A stretch of 64,000 nt of DNA from Rikenellaceae bacterium (lineage in GTDB: Bacteria > Bacteroidota > Bacteroidia > Bacteroidales > Rikenellaceae): assembly GCA_015059685.1 (NCBI GenBank), contig SUZW01000002.1, positions 1 to 64,000 of the forward strand. Direction: 5' to 3'. Shown one piece after another: positions 9,056 to 17,601 of the stretch. A model generated the notes under the pieces. The model was given only the letters and a program-made list of their open reading frames with translations. It ran no database searches and had not been told where the DNA came from. Positions within the stretch are counted from its first letter, which is position 1. The number at the start of each line of letters is the position of its first letter. A program made the position numbers and the translations under genes.

Positions 9056-10195
9056 TTACTCTCTCTTTGAGCGTTTGTTTGTCACAAACTCCTTAATCTT
9101 CACAGGGGTGTCGTTACGCAAAAGACCTACACCCTCGACTACGATTGTGTCGCCCTCGATAAGTCCCGACTCGACGATATACTCCTTGCTGTTGCTAATC
9201 TCGAATACACCGACGATTGTGGCCTTGGCGATGCCGTTCTCGACCTTATATACATAGACCTTGTCCTGCACCTCGTAGGTTGCCGACTTCGGAATTACCA
9301 CGCAACCCTCCTGACGATGAGGCAGGATGACCGTACCCGAACCACCCGAGAGCAACAGACGCTTCTTGTTCGGGAACTTGGCACGGATAGTCACCGAACC
9401 GGTTATTGGGTCGATGATACCCGAGATAGCCTCGATAACGCCCTTCTCCGAATACTTGGTACCATCGTTGAGTCGCAACTCCACATTCGGCAACTCCAAC
9501 AATGCCTTCTCCAAGACACCATATTGACGCTTGAGCGACAACACCTGACTCTCGCTCATCGAGAAATAGACATACATCTCGGAGTTATCCGATACGGTGG
9601 TCAGCGGGGTGGTGTCTGATGGGCTTACGAGTGTTCCGACACGGAACGGAAGCGTTCCGACAACGCCATCTACGGGGCTCTTTACGAGTGTGTAGGAGAG
9701 GTTGTTTGTCGCTGTGAGCTCGTTTGCTCGGGCCTGCGCCAACTGCGCCTTTGCCGAGGCGAGCTGTGTGCGAGCCATACGGAGGTCGAAGTCCGAGATG
9801 ATGTTCTGCTCAAAGAGCTTCTCCTTACTTGTTGCCGAGAGCTCGGCTGCATCCACCTGCGCCTTCGCTACATCGACATTTGCCTCTGCCGTAGCGAGGG
9901 CAGCCTGATAGGGCACCTGGTCGATAACGAAGAGTGTCTGTCCGTTGCGGACAATAGAACCCTCCTTAACCTTGATGTCGGTGATGTAACCCTGCACCTT
10001 TGGACGGATGTCGATATCCTGCTTACCTCGGATTGTTGCCGAGTAGGTCGATGCAAGCTTGCGGGATGTGGTCTGCAAGATCATTGCATTGTACTCACGG
10101 GTGCGCTTCGAGGAGCTCGACTTCTCCTCACAACCCATAAAACAGAGTGCTGCTACAGTGCATAGCAATAACAATGTTGTAGTTTTTTTAGTCAT
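9056..10195 (-). CDS. RND efflux periplasmic adaptor lipoprotein (AcrA/MexA family)
   Basis: 379 residues from the ATG at 10195, which opens a lipoprotein signal MTKKTTTLLLLCTVAALCFM then GC (Cys22). An upstream in-frame ATG at 10237 lies inside the -7 box, so it is unlikely to be used. The protein has the MFP layout: barrel-sandwich start (DIDIRPKVQGYITDIKVKEG), an alpha-helical hairpin rich in Ala and Gln (about residues 85-150), the lipoyl return segment (LVKSPVDGVVGTLPFRVGTL) and a beta-barrel. It bridges the pump and the channel encoded downstream and is the first gene of the operon. Confidence 0.92.
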   Translation of the reverse strand: MTKKTTTLLLLCTVAALCFMGCEEKSSSSKRTREYNAMILQTTSRKLASTYSATIRGKQDIDIRPKVQGYITDIKVKEGSIVRNGQTLFVIDQVPYQAALATAEANVDVAKAQVDAAELSATSKEKLFEQNIISDFDLRMARTQLASAKAQLAQARANELTATNNLSYTLVKSPVDGVVGTLPFRVGTLVSPSDTTPLTTVSDNSEMYVYFSMSESQVLSLKRQYGVLEKALLELPNVELRLNDGTKYSEKGVIEAISGIIDPITGSVTIRAKFPNKKRLLLSGGSGTVILPHRQEGCVVIPKSATYEVQDKVYVYKVENGIAKATIVGVFEISNSKEYIVESGLIEGDTIVVEGVGLLRNDTPVKIKEFVTNKRSKRE

Positions 10196-10236
10196 ATCAA
10201 TAGTGTGTTTAGTTATAATTGCTGACAAAAGCGACA

Positions 10237-10244
10237 CAAAGTTA
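10237..10244 (-). promoter_or_regulatory. -7 element of the RND efflux operon
   Basis: The minus strand reads TAACTTTG, matching TAnnTTTG, 41 bp upstream of the adaptor start at 10195. No clear -33 TTTG was found at the expected distance. No regulator gene is adjacent. Confidence 0.5.
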
Positions 10245-10305
10245 CAAATTTATGTCGAGAATAAAAATAGCTGTAAGCTATAAGTTGTATTTTATGACTG
10301 TATGC

Positions 10306-11547
10306 CTACGGTTTTTTGAGTTCGTCGTAGAGCATCGAAATGGCATAGGCCGTAGCCCTCGAGATTATCTGCGAACGGTCAGTTCCGCAGTTACGACACA
10401 CTGCAAAGGAGTTTTTGGGGGTTGCAATGCCTATCCATACCGTGCCTACAGGCTTCTCTGCCGAGCCCCCTGTCGGTCCTGCAATGCCTGTAGTTGAAAT
10501 GGCAAAATCGGCCCCTGAAACGCCCTTGACCCCTCGAGCCATAGCGATGGCGACCTGTTCGGAAACTGCCCCGTGATGTTCTATATCGGACATCGGTACA
10601 TTCAATACATCTCGTTTGGCCTCGTTGCTGTACGACACAACCCCGCAGAGAAAGTATGCCGATGCCCCCGCTTGTGCCGTGAATTTCGAGGCTATGGCTC
10701 CGCCCGTGCAGCTCTCGGCAACGGCCAGGGTGGCACCACGCTGTCGCAGGGTGTTGTGTACCAACTCCTCGACCGAGGCACCCTCGAAACCTGCAATATT
10801 GTCGGGGATAATCGAGTGCAGCGACTCGAATTGTCGCTCAATCTCCTCTCTGACCTTCGCCCCCTCGACTTCGTAGGCCGAGAGTCGCAGTCGCACAACA
10901 TTCGGTGCAGGGAGATAGGCTAAGTGGAGGTGGTCGGGCAGAGCCTCCTCCCAGGCCGAGATTTTCTCTGCCAATATAGACTCGGCAATGCCAAAGGTTA
11001 TCATCGTGCGGTGGACAATCTCCCGCAAGGCAAATCGCTCTTGCAAGCGAGGCATAACCTCCTCGTCGATAAGGTGTTGCATCTCAAATGGTACGCCCGG
11101 AAGCGATACTACGACTTTGCCTTCACGCTCGAACCACATACCCGGGGCTGTGCCGTGGGCGTTGTGCAGCACGGTGCAACACTCGGGCACGAGAGCCTGA
11201 CCTCGGTTGAGCTCGTTGAAGGCGATGCCTCGGGCTGCCAACATCGAGCGTATATGCTCGGCCTCGACCTCGTCGTAGCGAAGTGTGGAGCCGAAATATT
11301 GACACAGCGTGTGCTTCGTGATATCGTCTTTTGTTGGGCCAAGACCTCCCGTGATGATTATCACCTCGCTCTGCGAGAGTGCTCGGTCGAGCGTTGCGAC
11401 TATCTGTGTGCGGTTGTCGCCTATCGAGGTGCGCTCGGCAACGACTATGCCGTGAGCGTTGAGTGAGCGAGATATGTAGCGGGAGTTGGTGTCGAGAATT
11501 TGACCTATCAAAATCTCGTCACCTATGGTAATAATAGTCGCCTTCAT
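10306..11547 (-). CDS. cinA: CinA family protein (competence/damage-inducible, NMN amidohydrolase)
   Basis: 413 residues, the full two-domain length. The N-terminal MoCF-like domain begins MKATIITIGDEILIGQILDT and contains GGLGPTKDDITK. The C-terminal CinA domain has VAESCTGGAIASKFT and ISTTGIAGPTGGS, the pattern of nicotinamide mononucleotide deamidases that recycle NAD by-products (established for the family). It starts 2 bp after the pyrD stop on the same strand, so the two are probably cotranscribed. Confidence 0.93.
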   Translation of the reverse strand: MKATIITIGDEILIGQILDTNSRYISRSLNAHGIVVAERTSIGDNRTQIVATLDRALSQSEVIIITGGLGPTKDDITKHTLCQYFGSTLRYDEVEAEHIRSMLAARGIAFNELNRGQALVPECCTVLHNAHGTAPGMWFEREGKVVVSLPGVPFEMQHLIDEEVMPRLQERFALREIVHRTMITFGIAESILAEKISAWEEALPDHLHLAYLPAPNVVRLRLSAYEVEGAKVREEIERQFESLHSIIPDNIAGFEGASVEELVHNTLRQRGATLAVAESCTGGAIASKFTAQAGASAYFLCGVVSYSNEAKRDVLNVPMSDIEHHGAVSEQVAIAMARGVKGVSGADFAISTTGIAGPTGGSAEKPVGTVWIGIATPKNSFAVCRNCGTDRSQIISRATAYAISMLYDELKKP

Positions 11548-11549
11548 AA

Positions 11550-12632
11550 CTATTGGATTGAATTGTTCTCCGATTGCGGTTGCTCCTCGGTCGGTTGGGG
11601 CTCTTCGGCCTCAAGTAGCGAGGTGCAGATGTCGCCCACGAGCGATGCTCCGTTGTAGATAAGGCCGGTGTAGAGCTGCACAAGTGTTGCTCCCGCCTCC
11701 AACATACGCTTTGCATCTTCGCCCGACATTATGCCGCCGACACCGATAATAGGGTAGGTGCCGTTGCAACGCTCATGCACACGATGCACAACCTCGATGG
11801 CACGCTCGGTGAGAGGCGCACCGCTGGTGGAGCCAAAACCTATCGAGCGAAGCTCCTCTTCGGTTGTGTTGGCAAACTTGGGCTGTGTTGTGGCATTTGT
11901 TGCGACGATGCCGTCGAGAGGTGTATCCACCATGATGTCGGCCATCAAATCGACCTCTTCGTTGGTCAGATCGGGCGATATCTTGAGCAGTATCGGGCGG
12001 TATTGGTTTTGTCCTCTGCGGAACTCGAAGAGAGGGGTCAAAATCTCCATTACACTCTCTCGTGTGCGAGGGATATACTGCTTGTGGGTGGTATTGTAGC
12101 TTACATTGACGGCAAAGTAATCGACATATTGGTAGAGGTTGCGGAACACACGCAGGTAGTCGGCCGGAGCCTCTTCGTTTGGCGTTACGGTGTTTTTGCC
12201 GATGTTGCAACCGATGATTATCCCCTCGTGACCGTTGCGCAGATTAGCTATTGCAGCCTCCAAGCCGTTGTTTGCCAAGCCGATACGATTGAGCACGGCC
12301 CTCTCCTTCGGGATATTGAAGATGCGAGGCTTTGGGTTGCCTTGTTGTGCTCGGGGAGTCACGGTGCCAATCTCGATAAAGCCGAAGCCGAGGGCATCGA
12401 GAGGGCGGAATATATCGCCATTGCGGTCAAAGCCGGCAGCTAAACCTATCGGGTTGCGGAAACGCAAGCCGAAGACCTCGCGCTCGAGGCGGGGGTCCTC
12501 CACAGCGTAAATCTTGCGCAGGAGCCACTTTGCAGCGAGTATTTTATCTACCATACGCAGCAGAAATACCGCAACACGATGTGCGGATTCGGCACCCACA
12601 AGGGCAGACAATATGCGCATAAGTCGAAACAT
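11550..12632 (-). CDS. pyrD: Dihydroorotate dehydrogenase, class 2 (quinone-dependent)
   Basis: 360 residues. An N-terminal helical membrane-association segment (about 1-40) is followed by the FMN barrel with FRNPIGLAAGFDRNGD, KPRIFNIPKERAVLNRIG and GVGGIMSGEDAKRML. It oxidises dihydroorotate to orotate in pyrimidine synthesis, feeding electrons to quinone. The catalytic loop is unusual: it reads VNVSYNTTHKQY, where family members have a Ser or Cys directly before Pro-Asn. With a one-residue gap the Ser can still align with the catalytic base. A Glu/Gln/Pro-rich tail of about 18 residues ends the protein. Cotranscribed with cinA. Confidence 0.9.
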   Translation of the reverse strand: MFRLMRILSALVGAESAHRVAVFLLRMVDKILAAKWLLRKIYAVEDPRLEREVFGLRFRNPIGLAAGFDRNGDIFRPLDALGFGFIEIGTVTPRAQQGNPKPRIFNIPKERAVLNRIGLANNGLEAAIANLRNGHEGIIIGCNIGKNTVTPNEEAPADYLRVFRNLYQYVDYFAVNVSYNTTHKQYIPRTRESVMEILTPLFEFRRGQNQYRPILLKISPDLTNEEVDLMADIMVDTPLDGIVATNATTQPKFANTTEEELRSIGFGSTSGAPLTERAIEVVHRVHERCNGTYPIIGVGGIMSGEDAKRMLEAGATLVQLYTGLIYNGASLVGDICTSLLEAEEPQPTEEQPQSENNSIQ

Positions 12633-12639
12633 AACGCTA

Positions 12640-12647
12640 CAAAGATA
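12640..12647 (-). promoter_or_regulatory. -7 element of pyrD-cinA with very short leader
   Basis: The minus strand reads TATCTTTG, matching TAnnTTTG. Only 7 bp separate it from the pyrD ATG at 12632, so the predicted transcript is leaderless or nearly so. No good -33 element is visible. Confidence 0.5.
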
Positions 12648-12667
12648 GTAACTAAAACGGAAAACGG

Positions 12668-13054
12668 AAAACTTTTTTGAGTTGAAAGTTGAGAGATTTT
12701 TTGTTGGTAGGGACTCTGACCCTTGTCAAGGCGCAACAAAGATGGCATAGAATGGCAAACGGGCTTCGCCCTTAATGGCAGCGCAGTCTATCGACTGCTT
12801 AATGGCAAAGCGCAGAAAGCTGTGACAAAAAAAGCGTAAGCGCCTGCCATTCAGCGACCAGCGGGAGCGATTGCCATTCAGTGAGCGTTAGCGAACGCCT
12901 GCCATTCAATGCCATTGCACCTGCGCCCCGACCACCTCCAGAGTTCCACCAACCAAAACCCTCAAGCGCACCCTTACTTGCCCTTACTAGCCGTTACTAG
13001 CCCTTACTAACACTTAATTCTACCTGCGCCTTGACAACTGTCAGAGTCCCCACC
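12668..13054. repeat. Interspersed element A (TIR-bounded hairpin element, MITE-like)
   Basis: Terminal inverted repeats of 30 bp at 12706-12735 (GGTAGGGACTCTGAC...) and 13025-13054 bound about 349 bp with no coding potential. Inside, modules are punctuated by AATGGCA on the left and TGCCATT on the right: GGGCTTCGCCC, GCAGTCTATCGACTGC and GCGTTAGCGAACGC. A short-tandem segment of about 10 bp period (CCCTTACTAG) follows at 12970-13012. A short 7-bp-period run (GAGTTGA, AAGTTGA) lies outside at 12679-12692. Near-identical elements occur at 17156-17490 (inverted) and 52700-53033. It fills the pyrD-pdxB gap and ends 2 bp from the pdxB stop. Confidence 0.85.
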
Positions 13055-13056
13055 AC

Positions 13057-14052
13057 CTAAAAGTACTCCTCTCTATATTGGTAGTTGTTGCGCAAAGACT
13101 CAAACGCCTCGGGTGCGGAGCGCAACGACTTGCTCTCGGTGAGGAGGTCGCAGTGTTGCTCAATCGTGTCGCACATATCCACCCACGATATAGGCCGTGG
13201 CGCACTTGGCGAAACACCTTCGGGGTACCAATCTGTGAGTGGGAGGCCGAGGTGTTGTGCCACAGCGTGTACCGCCATAGCAGAGGCGTTGGCCTTGCCT
13301 TGTAGCGAGTAGCCCGCAATATGGGGTGTTGTGACGATGGCCTTGTCGAGCAATGCTCGGTCGATGTGAGGCTCATTCTCCCACACATCTATGGCGTATG
13401 TGATGTCCGTGCGTTTGGTGGCTGCGGTCTCTAGCACTTCGCCTCGTGAGGCGTTTATCAACACGGCACCACTGCGCAGGAGCGAGATGTTGTCGGGGTT
13501 TATGAGGTGAAAAGTCGTGGCATCGAGAGGTGTGTGAAGCGTTACGATGTCGGTCTGGCGCAACACCTCCTCGAGCGACACGAAGTCGCCCCCTTCACGC
13601 TCCTTGCGAGGCGGGTCGGAGCAGATAGTACGAAAGCCCCACGCCTCGGCATACTCCTTGACGAGAGAGCCAACATTTCCGACACCCACGATGCCTATTG
13701 TGCGCTCCTCGGGGCGGAAATTGTCCCTCTTGGCGAGCAGGGCGAGCAGGGATGATACCCACTGCAAAACACCTCGTGCGTTGCATCCTGCCGAGGTTGC
13801 GACGACGATGTTGCGGGCACGGCAGTAGTCGAGGTCGATATGGTCGAAACCTATGGTTGCGGTGGCTATTATCGAGACCTTCGACCCCTCAAGCAGAGCC
13901 TTGTTGCAACGGGTGCGGGTACGAATTATGAGGGCGTCGGCATCAGCCACGACCTCCTTCGAGAATTTCGCCCCCTCCAGATACACCACATCGGCATACG
14001 GCTCGAACAGACCCTTCAGAAAGGGTATTGCGCTATCTATAACAACTTTCAT
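13057..14052 (-). CDS. pdxB: 4-phosphoerythronate dehydrogenase
   Basis: 331 residues from the ATG at 14052 (MKVVIDSAIPFLKGLFEPYA). The longer in-frame start at 14145 would overlap the -7 box at 14084-14091. It is a D-2-hydroxyacid dehydrogenase with NAD loop GIVGVGNVGSLV and catalytic-domain blocks INASRGEV and TPHIAGYSLQGK. The start DSAIPF and the ATATIGFDHID segment are characteristic of PdxB, which oxidises 4-phosphoerythronate in the DXP-dependent pyridoxal phosphate pathway. Somewhat shorter than the enterobacterial enzyme. It is transcribed divergently from the ureohydrolase gene. Confidence 0.88.
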   Translation of the reverse strand: MKVVIDSAIPFLKGLFEPYADVVYLEGAKFSKEVVADADALIIRTRTRCNKALLEGSKVSIIATATIGFDHIDLDYCRARNIVVATSAGCNARGVLQWVSSLLALLAKRDNFRPEERTIGIVGVGNVGSLVKEYAEAWGFRTICSDPPRKEREGGDFVSLEEVLRQTDIVTLHTPLDATTFHLINPDNISLLRSGAVLINASRGEVLETAATKRTDITYAIDVWENEPHIDRALLDKAIVTTPHIAGYSLQGKANASAMAVHAVAQHLGLPLTDWYPEGVSPSAPRPISWVDMCDTIEQHCDLLTESKSLRSAPEAFESLRNNYQYREEYF

Positions 14053-14083
14053 TCTGTCGTGTTGCTTTGCAGTAAAAATCGTA

Positions 14084-14142
14084 CAAATATAGTGAGTTCG
14101 TGCGGGAAACGGAACAATTTTCCGATAATTTTTATAAATTTG
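14084..14142. promoter_or_regulatory. Divergent promoters of pdxB and the ureohydrolase gene
   Basis: The minus strand has TATATTTG at 14084-14091 with a TTG about 23 bp further upstream (plus 14115-14117), 31 bp before pdxB. The plus strand has TAAATTTG at 14135-14142, 30 bp before the ATG at 14173. The two -7 boxes lie 43 bp apart, so occupancy of one could affect the other. Confidence 0.55.
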
Positions 14143-14172
14143 CACCTTGCAAGGGTATCTAATAGCAGAGCT

Positions 14173-15207
14173 ATGGAGATGAATTTTTTGAAGAGGGTGC
14201 TTGCTGATGACAGCAATGCCGATGGAGGCTACTACTTCTGCGACAATACCTCGACCTCGAAGGCCGATGTTGTGGTGGTGTCGGTGCCGTGGAGCGTTAC
14301 GGCAGATTATGGCCGTGGTGCAACCTATACCCCCGATGCGGTTATAGATGCTACGACGAAGTTCGGAAACTACGATGCTTGGTCAGCCATTTCGCTCGAG
14401 GGTCGTGTCGCAACAGCCGAGATAGACTACAATATCCAGGAGCTCTCGGAGCAGCTTGGGCGTGATGCCGAGCGTGTGGCGCAGGTCGGCGAGGGTGGCT
14501 CCTTTACGGGCGACTACGCTCTGCGTAAGGTGAAGAGCATAAACGAGGGCTTCGACAAGATGCATCGCTCCACCTACGAGCAGGTGCAGCGATACGCCAA
14601 GCAGGGCAAGGTTGTGGCTGTCGTGGGCGGTGACCACTCGGTGTCGTATGGCGCAGTGAAGGCTTTGGCCGAGTGCAATAAAGGGTTGGGCGTGCTCTTT
14701 GTGGATGCCCATACCGACTTTGCACACGAGGGCGAGGTGTTCAACTTCTCGCACCGCACCATAGCACGCAATATAATCGAAGATATGCCGTTAGTAGAGA
14801 GGTTAGTTGCTGTGGGTGTGCGTGAGAGCAGCCGTGGCGAGAGCGAGCGAGTGAAGGGCGAGCCAAAGGTCGAGTTGTTCCCTGCCGAGAGCCTTGCGCA
14901 GGCACGCTTCGAGGGTAAGAGCTGGGGCGAGCTCTGCCGCGAGATAGTCGATAGACTGCCACAAAAGGTCTATATCTCGTTCGATATAGATGCCCTCAAA
15001 ATAGAATTTTGCAACAACACCAATGCCCCTGTGCCGGGCGGTATGACCTTCGATGAGGCTATATACCTCATAAATTGCGTGGTGACCTCGGGGCGTAAGA
15101 TTGTGGGCTTCGATATTACGGAGGTTGTGCCCGACCTGAAAAATACGATGGATGCTACGGTGGCGGCACGCCTCTTGGCAAAGATGATTGTGGCAGCCGT
15201 AAAGTAG
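14173..15207 (+). CDS. Arginase/agmatinase/formimidoylglutamase family hydrolase
   Basis: 344 residues from the ATG at 14173; an ATG at 14179 is equally possible. The binuclear manganese site is complete: GGDHS, DAHTD and SFDIDAL all appear in order at about residues 155, 180 and 275. The substrate loop after SFDIDAL reads KIEFCNNTNAPVPGGM, unlike the DPSFAPGTGTPEPGG form of arginases. Linear amidine substrate is therefore uncertain; formimidoylglutamate hydrolysis in histidine breakdown is one possibility. Followed after 13 bp by the FKBP lipoprotein gene, so possibly cotranscribed. Confidence 0.8.
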   Translation: MEMNFLKRVLADDSNADGGYYFCDNTSTSKADVVVVSVPWSVTADYGRGATYTPDAVIDATTKFGNYDAWSAISLEGRVATAEIDYNIQELSEQLGRDAERVAQVGEGGSFTGDYALRKVKSINEGFDKMHRSTYEQVQRYAKQGKVVAVVGGDHSVSYGAVKALAECNKGLGVLFVDAHTDFAHEGEVFNFSHRTIARNIIEDMPLVERLVAVGVRESSRGESERVKGEPKVELFPAESLAQARFEGKSWGELCREIVDRLPQKVYISFDIDALKIEFCNNTNAPVPGGMTFDEAIYLINCVVTSGRKIVGFDITEVVPDLKNTMDATVAARLLAKMIVAAVK

Positions 15208-15220
15208 CAAGGAGGAGAGT

Positions 15221-15895
15221 ATGAGAACAATTTTGAAATGTATGGCTGTAGCGCTGCTCTTTGCAGGGTTTGCAGCGTCGTGTGGTAAGCGCACGACAAA
15301 ACTATCGGCCGACACCGACACCCTCTCCTATGTTGTGGGGTTGAATGTTGGTCACACGCTTATGGAGATGGACTCGACACTCAATATCGAGGCGGTATGT
15401 GCCGCCATCCGTGATGTCTATAACGGCACACCGTCGATGACTATGGAGGAGGCTCGAGACTACTACCTTGCCGAAAAGACCTACTTCGTACACGAGAAGG
15501 CGCAGGCACATCAGGAGCAGTACCTCTCCGACTTGAGCAAGCGTGACAGGAAGTATGTCCGCACCCGTAGCGGTGTGACCTACAAGATTTTGCGCCTTGG
15601 TGACCAGAGCCACACAACCTCTATGAACTCCCGTGACACGGTGAAGATAGCCTATCGCCTCACCGATGAGCAGGGGCGCACGCTTGTAGAGAGCGACACC
15701 CTTCGTGCCTCGTATCGTGACCTGCTGAAGGGTCTGCAGGAGGTGGTGCGCTTGGCGGGTGATGGTGCTCACTTCAACGCTTGGCTTCCGTCGAAGGTGG
15801 CCTACGATGTCGATGGCAACGAGGAGTTGGGCGTAGGTGCCAACACGATGCTCAACTACGATGTCGAGATTTTGGAGATAAAATACCGCAAATAG
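15221..15895 (+). CDS. FKBP-type lipoprotein, probably without isomerase activity
   Basis: 224 residues with lipobox AASC (Cys21). Residues 28-110 resemble the FKBP N-terminal dimerisation domain (DTLSYVVGLNVGHTLMEMD). A C-terminal FKBP-like domain runs from RTRSGVTYKILRLGD. The usual active-site signature (YxGxLxDGxxFDSS and VIxGWxEG) is absent, replaced by IAYRLTDEQGRTLVESD and LKGLQEVVRLAGDG. The fold is therefore likely but catalysis doubtful. The next gene is a full FKBP of the same architecture, suggesting a diverged duplicate that may act as a periplasmic or surface chaperone. Confidence 0.75.
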   Translation: MRTILKCMAVALLFAGFAASCGKRTTKLSADTDTLSYVVGLNVGHTLMEMDSTLNIEAVCAAIRDVYNGTPSMTMEEARDYYLAEKTYFVHEKAQAHQEQYLSDLSKRDRKYVRTRSGVTYKILRLGDQSHTTSMNSRDTVKIAYRLTDEQGRTLVESDTLRASYRDLLKGLQEVVRLAGDGAHFNAWLPSKVAYDVDGNEELGVGANTMLNYDVEILEIKYRK

Positions 15896-15940
15896 AACAG
15901 CGGTTGAGGGTTGCAAAGTGCCGAAAAAAGAGGTCAATTT

Positions 15941-15970
15941 TTTGATTTTGAACATTATTTTGTATTTTTG
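15941..15970 (+). promoter_or_regulatory. Promoter of the FKBP lipoprotein gene
   Basis: TTTG at 15941-15944, an 18-bp spacer and TATTTTTG at 15963-15970 match the phylum consensus. The ATG at 16011 lies 40 bp downstream. Confidence 0.7.
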
Positions 15971-16010
15971 CACGCTTTTGAGAGAGAAACAAACTAAATT
16001 ATAAGTGGTT

Positions 16011-17093
16011 ATGAAAAAGATTTTTGTATCGGTTTTGGCACTTGTATGTGCCGCAATGGTGCTCTCTTGCACGGACAACAGCACCATCACAAAGGGTAAC
16101 ACCGCAAAGCTTGACTCGTTGTCGTACTCCCTTGGAGCCAATATCGGTTTGGGTATCAAGGAGCAGCTTGGTGATATTCCGTTCAACCTCGACATCGTGA
16201 CAAAGGCGATGCAGGAGGGTTTGACCCAGAAGTCGAAGCAGACACAGGAGGAGGCTATCGAGGTACTTCAGGAGTTCTTCACCGTTCAGCTTGGCGAGCG
16301 TCGTGAGGCTATCGCAGCGCAGAAGGCCGACTCGACCTCTACAGCGCAGCCTATCGAGATGTTCGACACAGTCGAGGAGTGCGAGGCTATCTCGTATGCT
16401 TTTGGTAACGACATCGGTAACAATGTTCGTGACAGCAAGCTCCCTATCGAGTATCACTGGTTGTTGAAGGGCTTCCGTGATGCTTATGAGGGCAGCACCG
16501 AGATTTCGCCGGATCAGGTTTTGGCCTACTTGCAGCGTTACTTTATGTTCATTCGCCCTGCACAGGCAGCCGAGCGTTCAGCAAAGTGGTTGGCAAAGAA
16601 GGAGAAGGGCTTTGGTGTGAAGAAGACCGAGAGCGGCCTTCTCTACAAGGTTGTTAAGGAGGGCGATATGAGTGCCGCAGCAACAAGCGACGAGGATACC
16701 GTTGAGGTACACTATGTTGGTAAGTTGCAGGATGGCACTGTCTTCGATGCTTCTCGCTTCGAGAACCGTTCGAAGGCGCAGCAGGAGATGATCCGCAAAC
16801 AGCGCCCTGATATGTTCGACGAGAATGGCAAACTCTTGGAGGAGGATCAGCCTATCAAGTTCCCACTCAACCGTGTTATCAAGGGTTGGACCGAGGGTAT
16901 GAAGCTCGTAGGCCCTGGAGGTAAGATTATCCTCTACATCCCTGCAGAGTTGGCTTATGGTCAGCGTGGCGCAGGCCGTGATATCGGTCCAAACGAGGCT
17001 TTGGAGTTCGAGGTAGAGCTTCTCTCGGTTGAGCCTGTAGCAAAGGAGGAGGCTCCAGCCGAGGCAACAGAGGCTCCTGCCGAGAAGAAGTAG
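16011..17093 (+). CDS. FKBP-type peptidyl-prolyl cis-trans isomerase lipoprotein
   Basis: 360 residues from the ATG at 16011; an in-frame GTG lies two codons upstream. Lipoprotein signal with VLSC (Cys20). It has two FKBP N-terminal dimerisation repeats (DSLSYSLGANIGLGIKEQLG and CEAISYAFGNDIGNN). A complete FKBP domain follows with VEVHYVGKLQDGTVFDAS, VIKGWTEGMKLVGPGGK and YIPAELAYGQRGAG, so the isomerase active site is present. An Ala/Glu/Pro-rich tail ends the protein. It would fold extracytoplasmic proteins by prolyl isomerisation. It is monocistronic, with its own promoter and terminator. Confidence 0.9.
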   Translation: MKKIFVSVLALVCAAMVLSCTDNSTITKGNTAKLDSLSYSLGANIGLGIKEQLGDIPFNLDIVTKAMQEGLTQKSKQTQEEAIEVLQEFFTVQLGERREAIAAQKADSTSTAQPIEMFDTVEECEAISYAFGNDIGNNVRDSKLPIEYHWLLKGFRDAYEGSTEISPDQVLAYLQRYFMFIRPAQAAERSAKWLAKKEKGFGVKKTESGLLYKVVKEGDMSAAATSDEDTVEVHYVGKLQDGTVFDASRFENRSKAQQEMIRKQRPDMFDENGKLLEEDQPIKFPLNRVIKGWTEGMKLVGPGGKIILYIPAELAYGQRGAGRDIGPNEALEFEVELLSVEPVAKEEAPAEATEAPAEKK

Positions 17094-17117
17094 GCGACAA
17101 AGGAGTTTAGAATAGAG

Positions 17118-17153
17118 AGTGGAGAGTTGAGGATTTCAGCTCTCCACTTTTTG
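17118..17153 (+). terminator. Terminator after the FKBP gene
   Basis: A 9-bp stem AGTGGAGAG (17118-17126) with CTCTCCACT (17140-17148) is followed by TTTTTG. It starts 24 bp after the stop at 17093. Confidence 0.75.
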
Positions 17154-17155
17154 TT

Positions 17156-17490
17156 GTGGGGACTCTGGAGGTTATCACGGCGCAGGTGAATAGAGGTTGT
17201 TAGAGGTTGTTAGGGGTTGTTAGGGGTGCGCTTGAGGGTTGAGGTTGTCGGAACTCTTGAGGTTGTCAAGGCGCAGGTGTAATGGCATTGAATGGCAGGT
17301 GTTCGCTGACGCTCACTGAATGGCAATCGCTCCCGTTGGTCGCTGAATGGCAGGCGTTTAGGCTTTTTTTGTTGCAACTTTCTGCGCTTTGCCATTAAGC
17401 AGTTGCAGACTGCGCTGCCATTAAGGGCGAAGCCCGTTTGCCATTCTATGCCATCTTTGTTGCGCCTTGACAAGGGTCAGAGTCCCCACC
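17156..17490. repeat. Interspersed element B (inverted copy of element A)
   Basis: About 335 bp bounded by inverted repeats at 17156-17184 and 17461-17490 (the right arm ends GAGTCCCCACC). It has the same module order as element A on the opposite strand, with changes in paired positions: the GCAGTC/GACTGC hairpin reads GCAGTTGCAGACTGC. The internal tandem segment is a different sequence (GGTTGTTAGG, about 10 bp, 17194-17226). With the terminator before it and the heptamer arrays after it, this element accounts for the 17094-17601 gap. No open reading frame of note. Confidence 0.85.
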
Positions 17491-17501
17491 AACAAAAAAT
17501 C

Positions 17502-17582
17502 TCTCGTCTCTCGTCTTTCGTCTCTCGTCTTTTTTTAGGTAATTATAAAATTTCTCTCGTCTCTCGTCTTTCGTCTCTCGTC
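17502..17582. repeat. Two arrays of a 7-bp repeat (TCTCGTC)
   Basis: 17502-17529 and 17555-17582 each hold exactly four 7-bp units, TCTCGTC TCTCGTC TTTCGTC and TCTCGTC. They are separated by 25 bp of A/T-rich sequence. The first array abuts element B and occurs in the same relative place, inverted, beside element C (52661-52688). The second occupies the -33 region of the murB promoter. Confidence 0.85.
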
Positions 17583-17589
17583 TTTTTAT

Positions 17590-17597
17590 TATATTTG
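17590..17597 (+). promoter_or_regulatory. -7 element of murB with no room for a leader
   Basis: TATATTTG at 17590-17597 matches TAnnTTTG, and the murB ATG begins at 17602. With initiation a few bases after the box, the mRNA would be leaderless or nearly so. The upstream -33 region is formed by the heptamer array instead of a TTTG. Confidence 0.6.
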
Positions 17598-17601
17598 CAC
17601 T

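Noticed and set aside
7789..9096. Plus-strand open frame of 435 codons opposite the RND permease
   Set aside because: It is a shadow of the strongly biased codon use (many TCG/GAG/GTC) in the permease; no recognisable domain or promoter.
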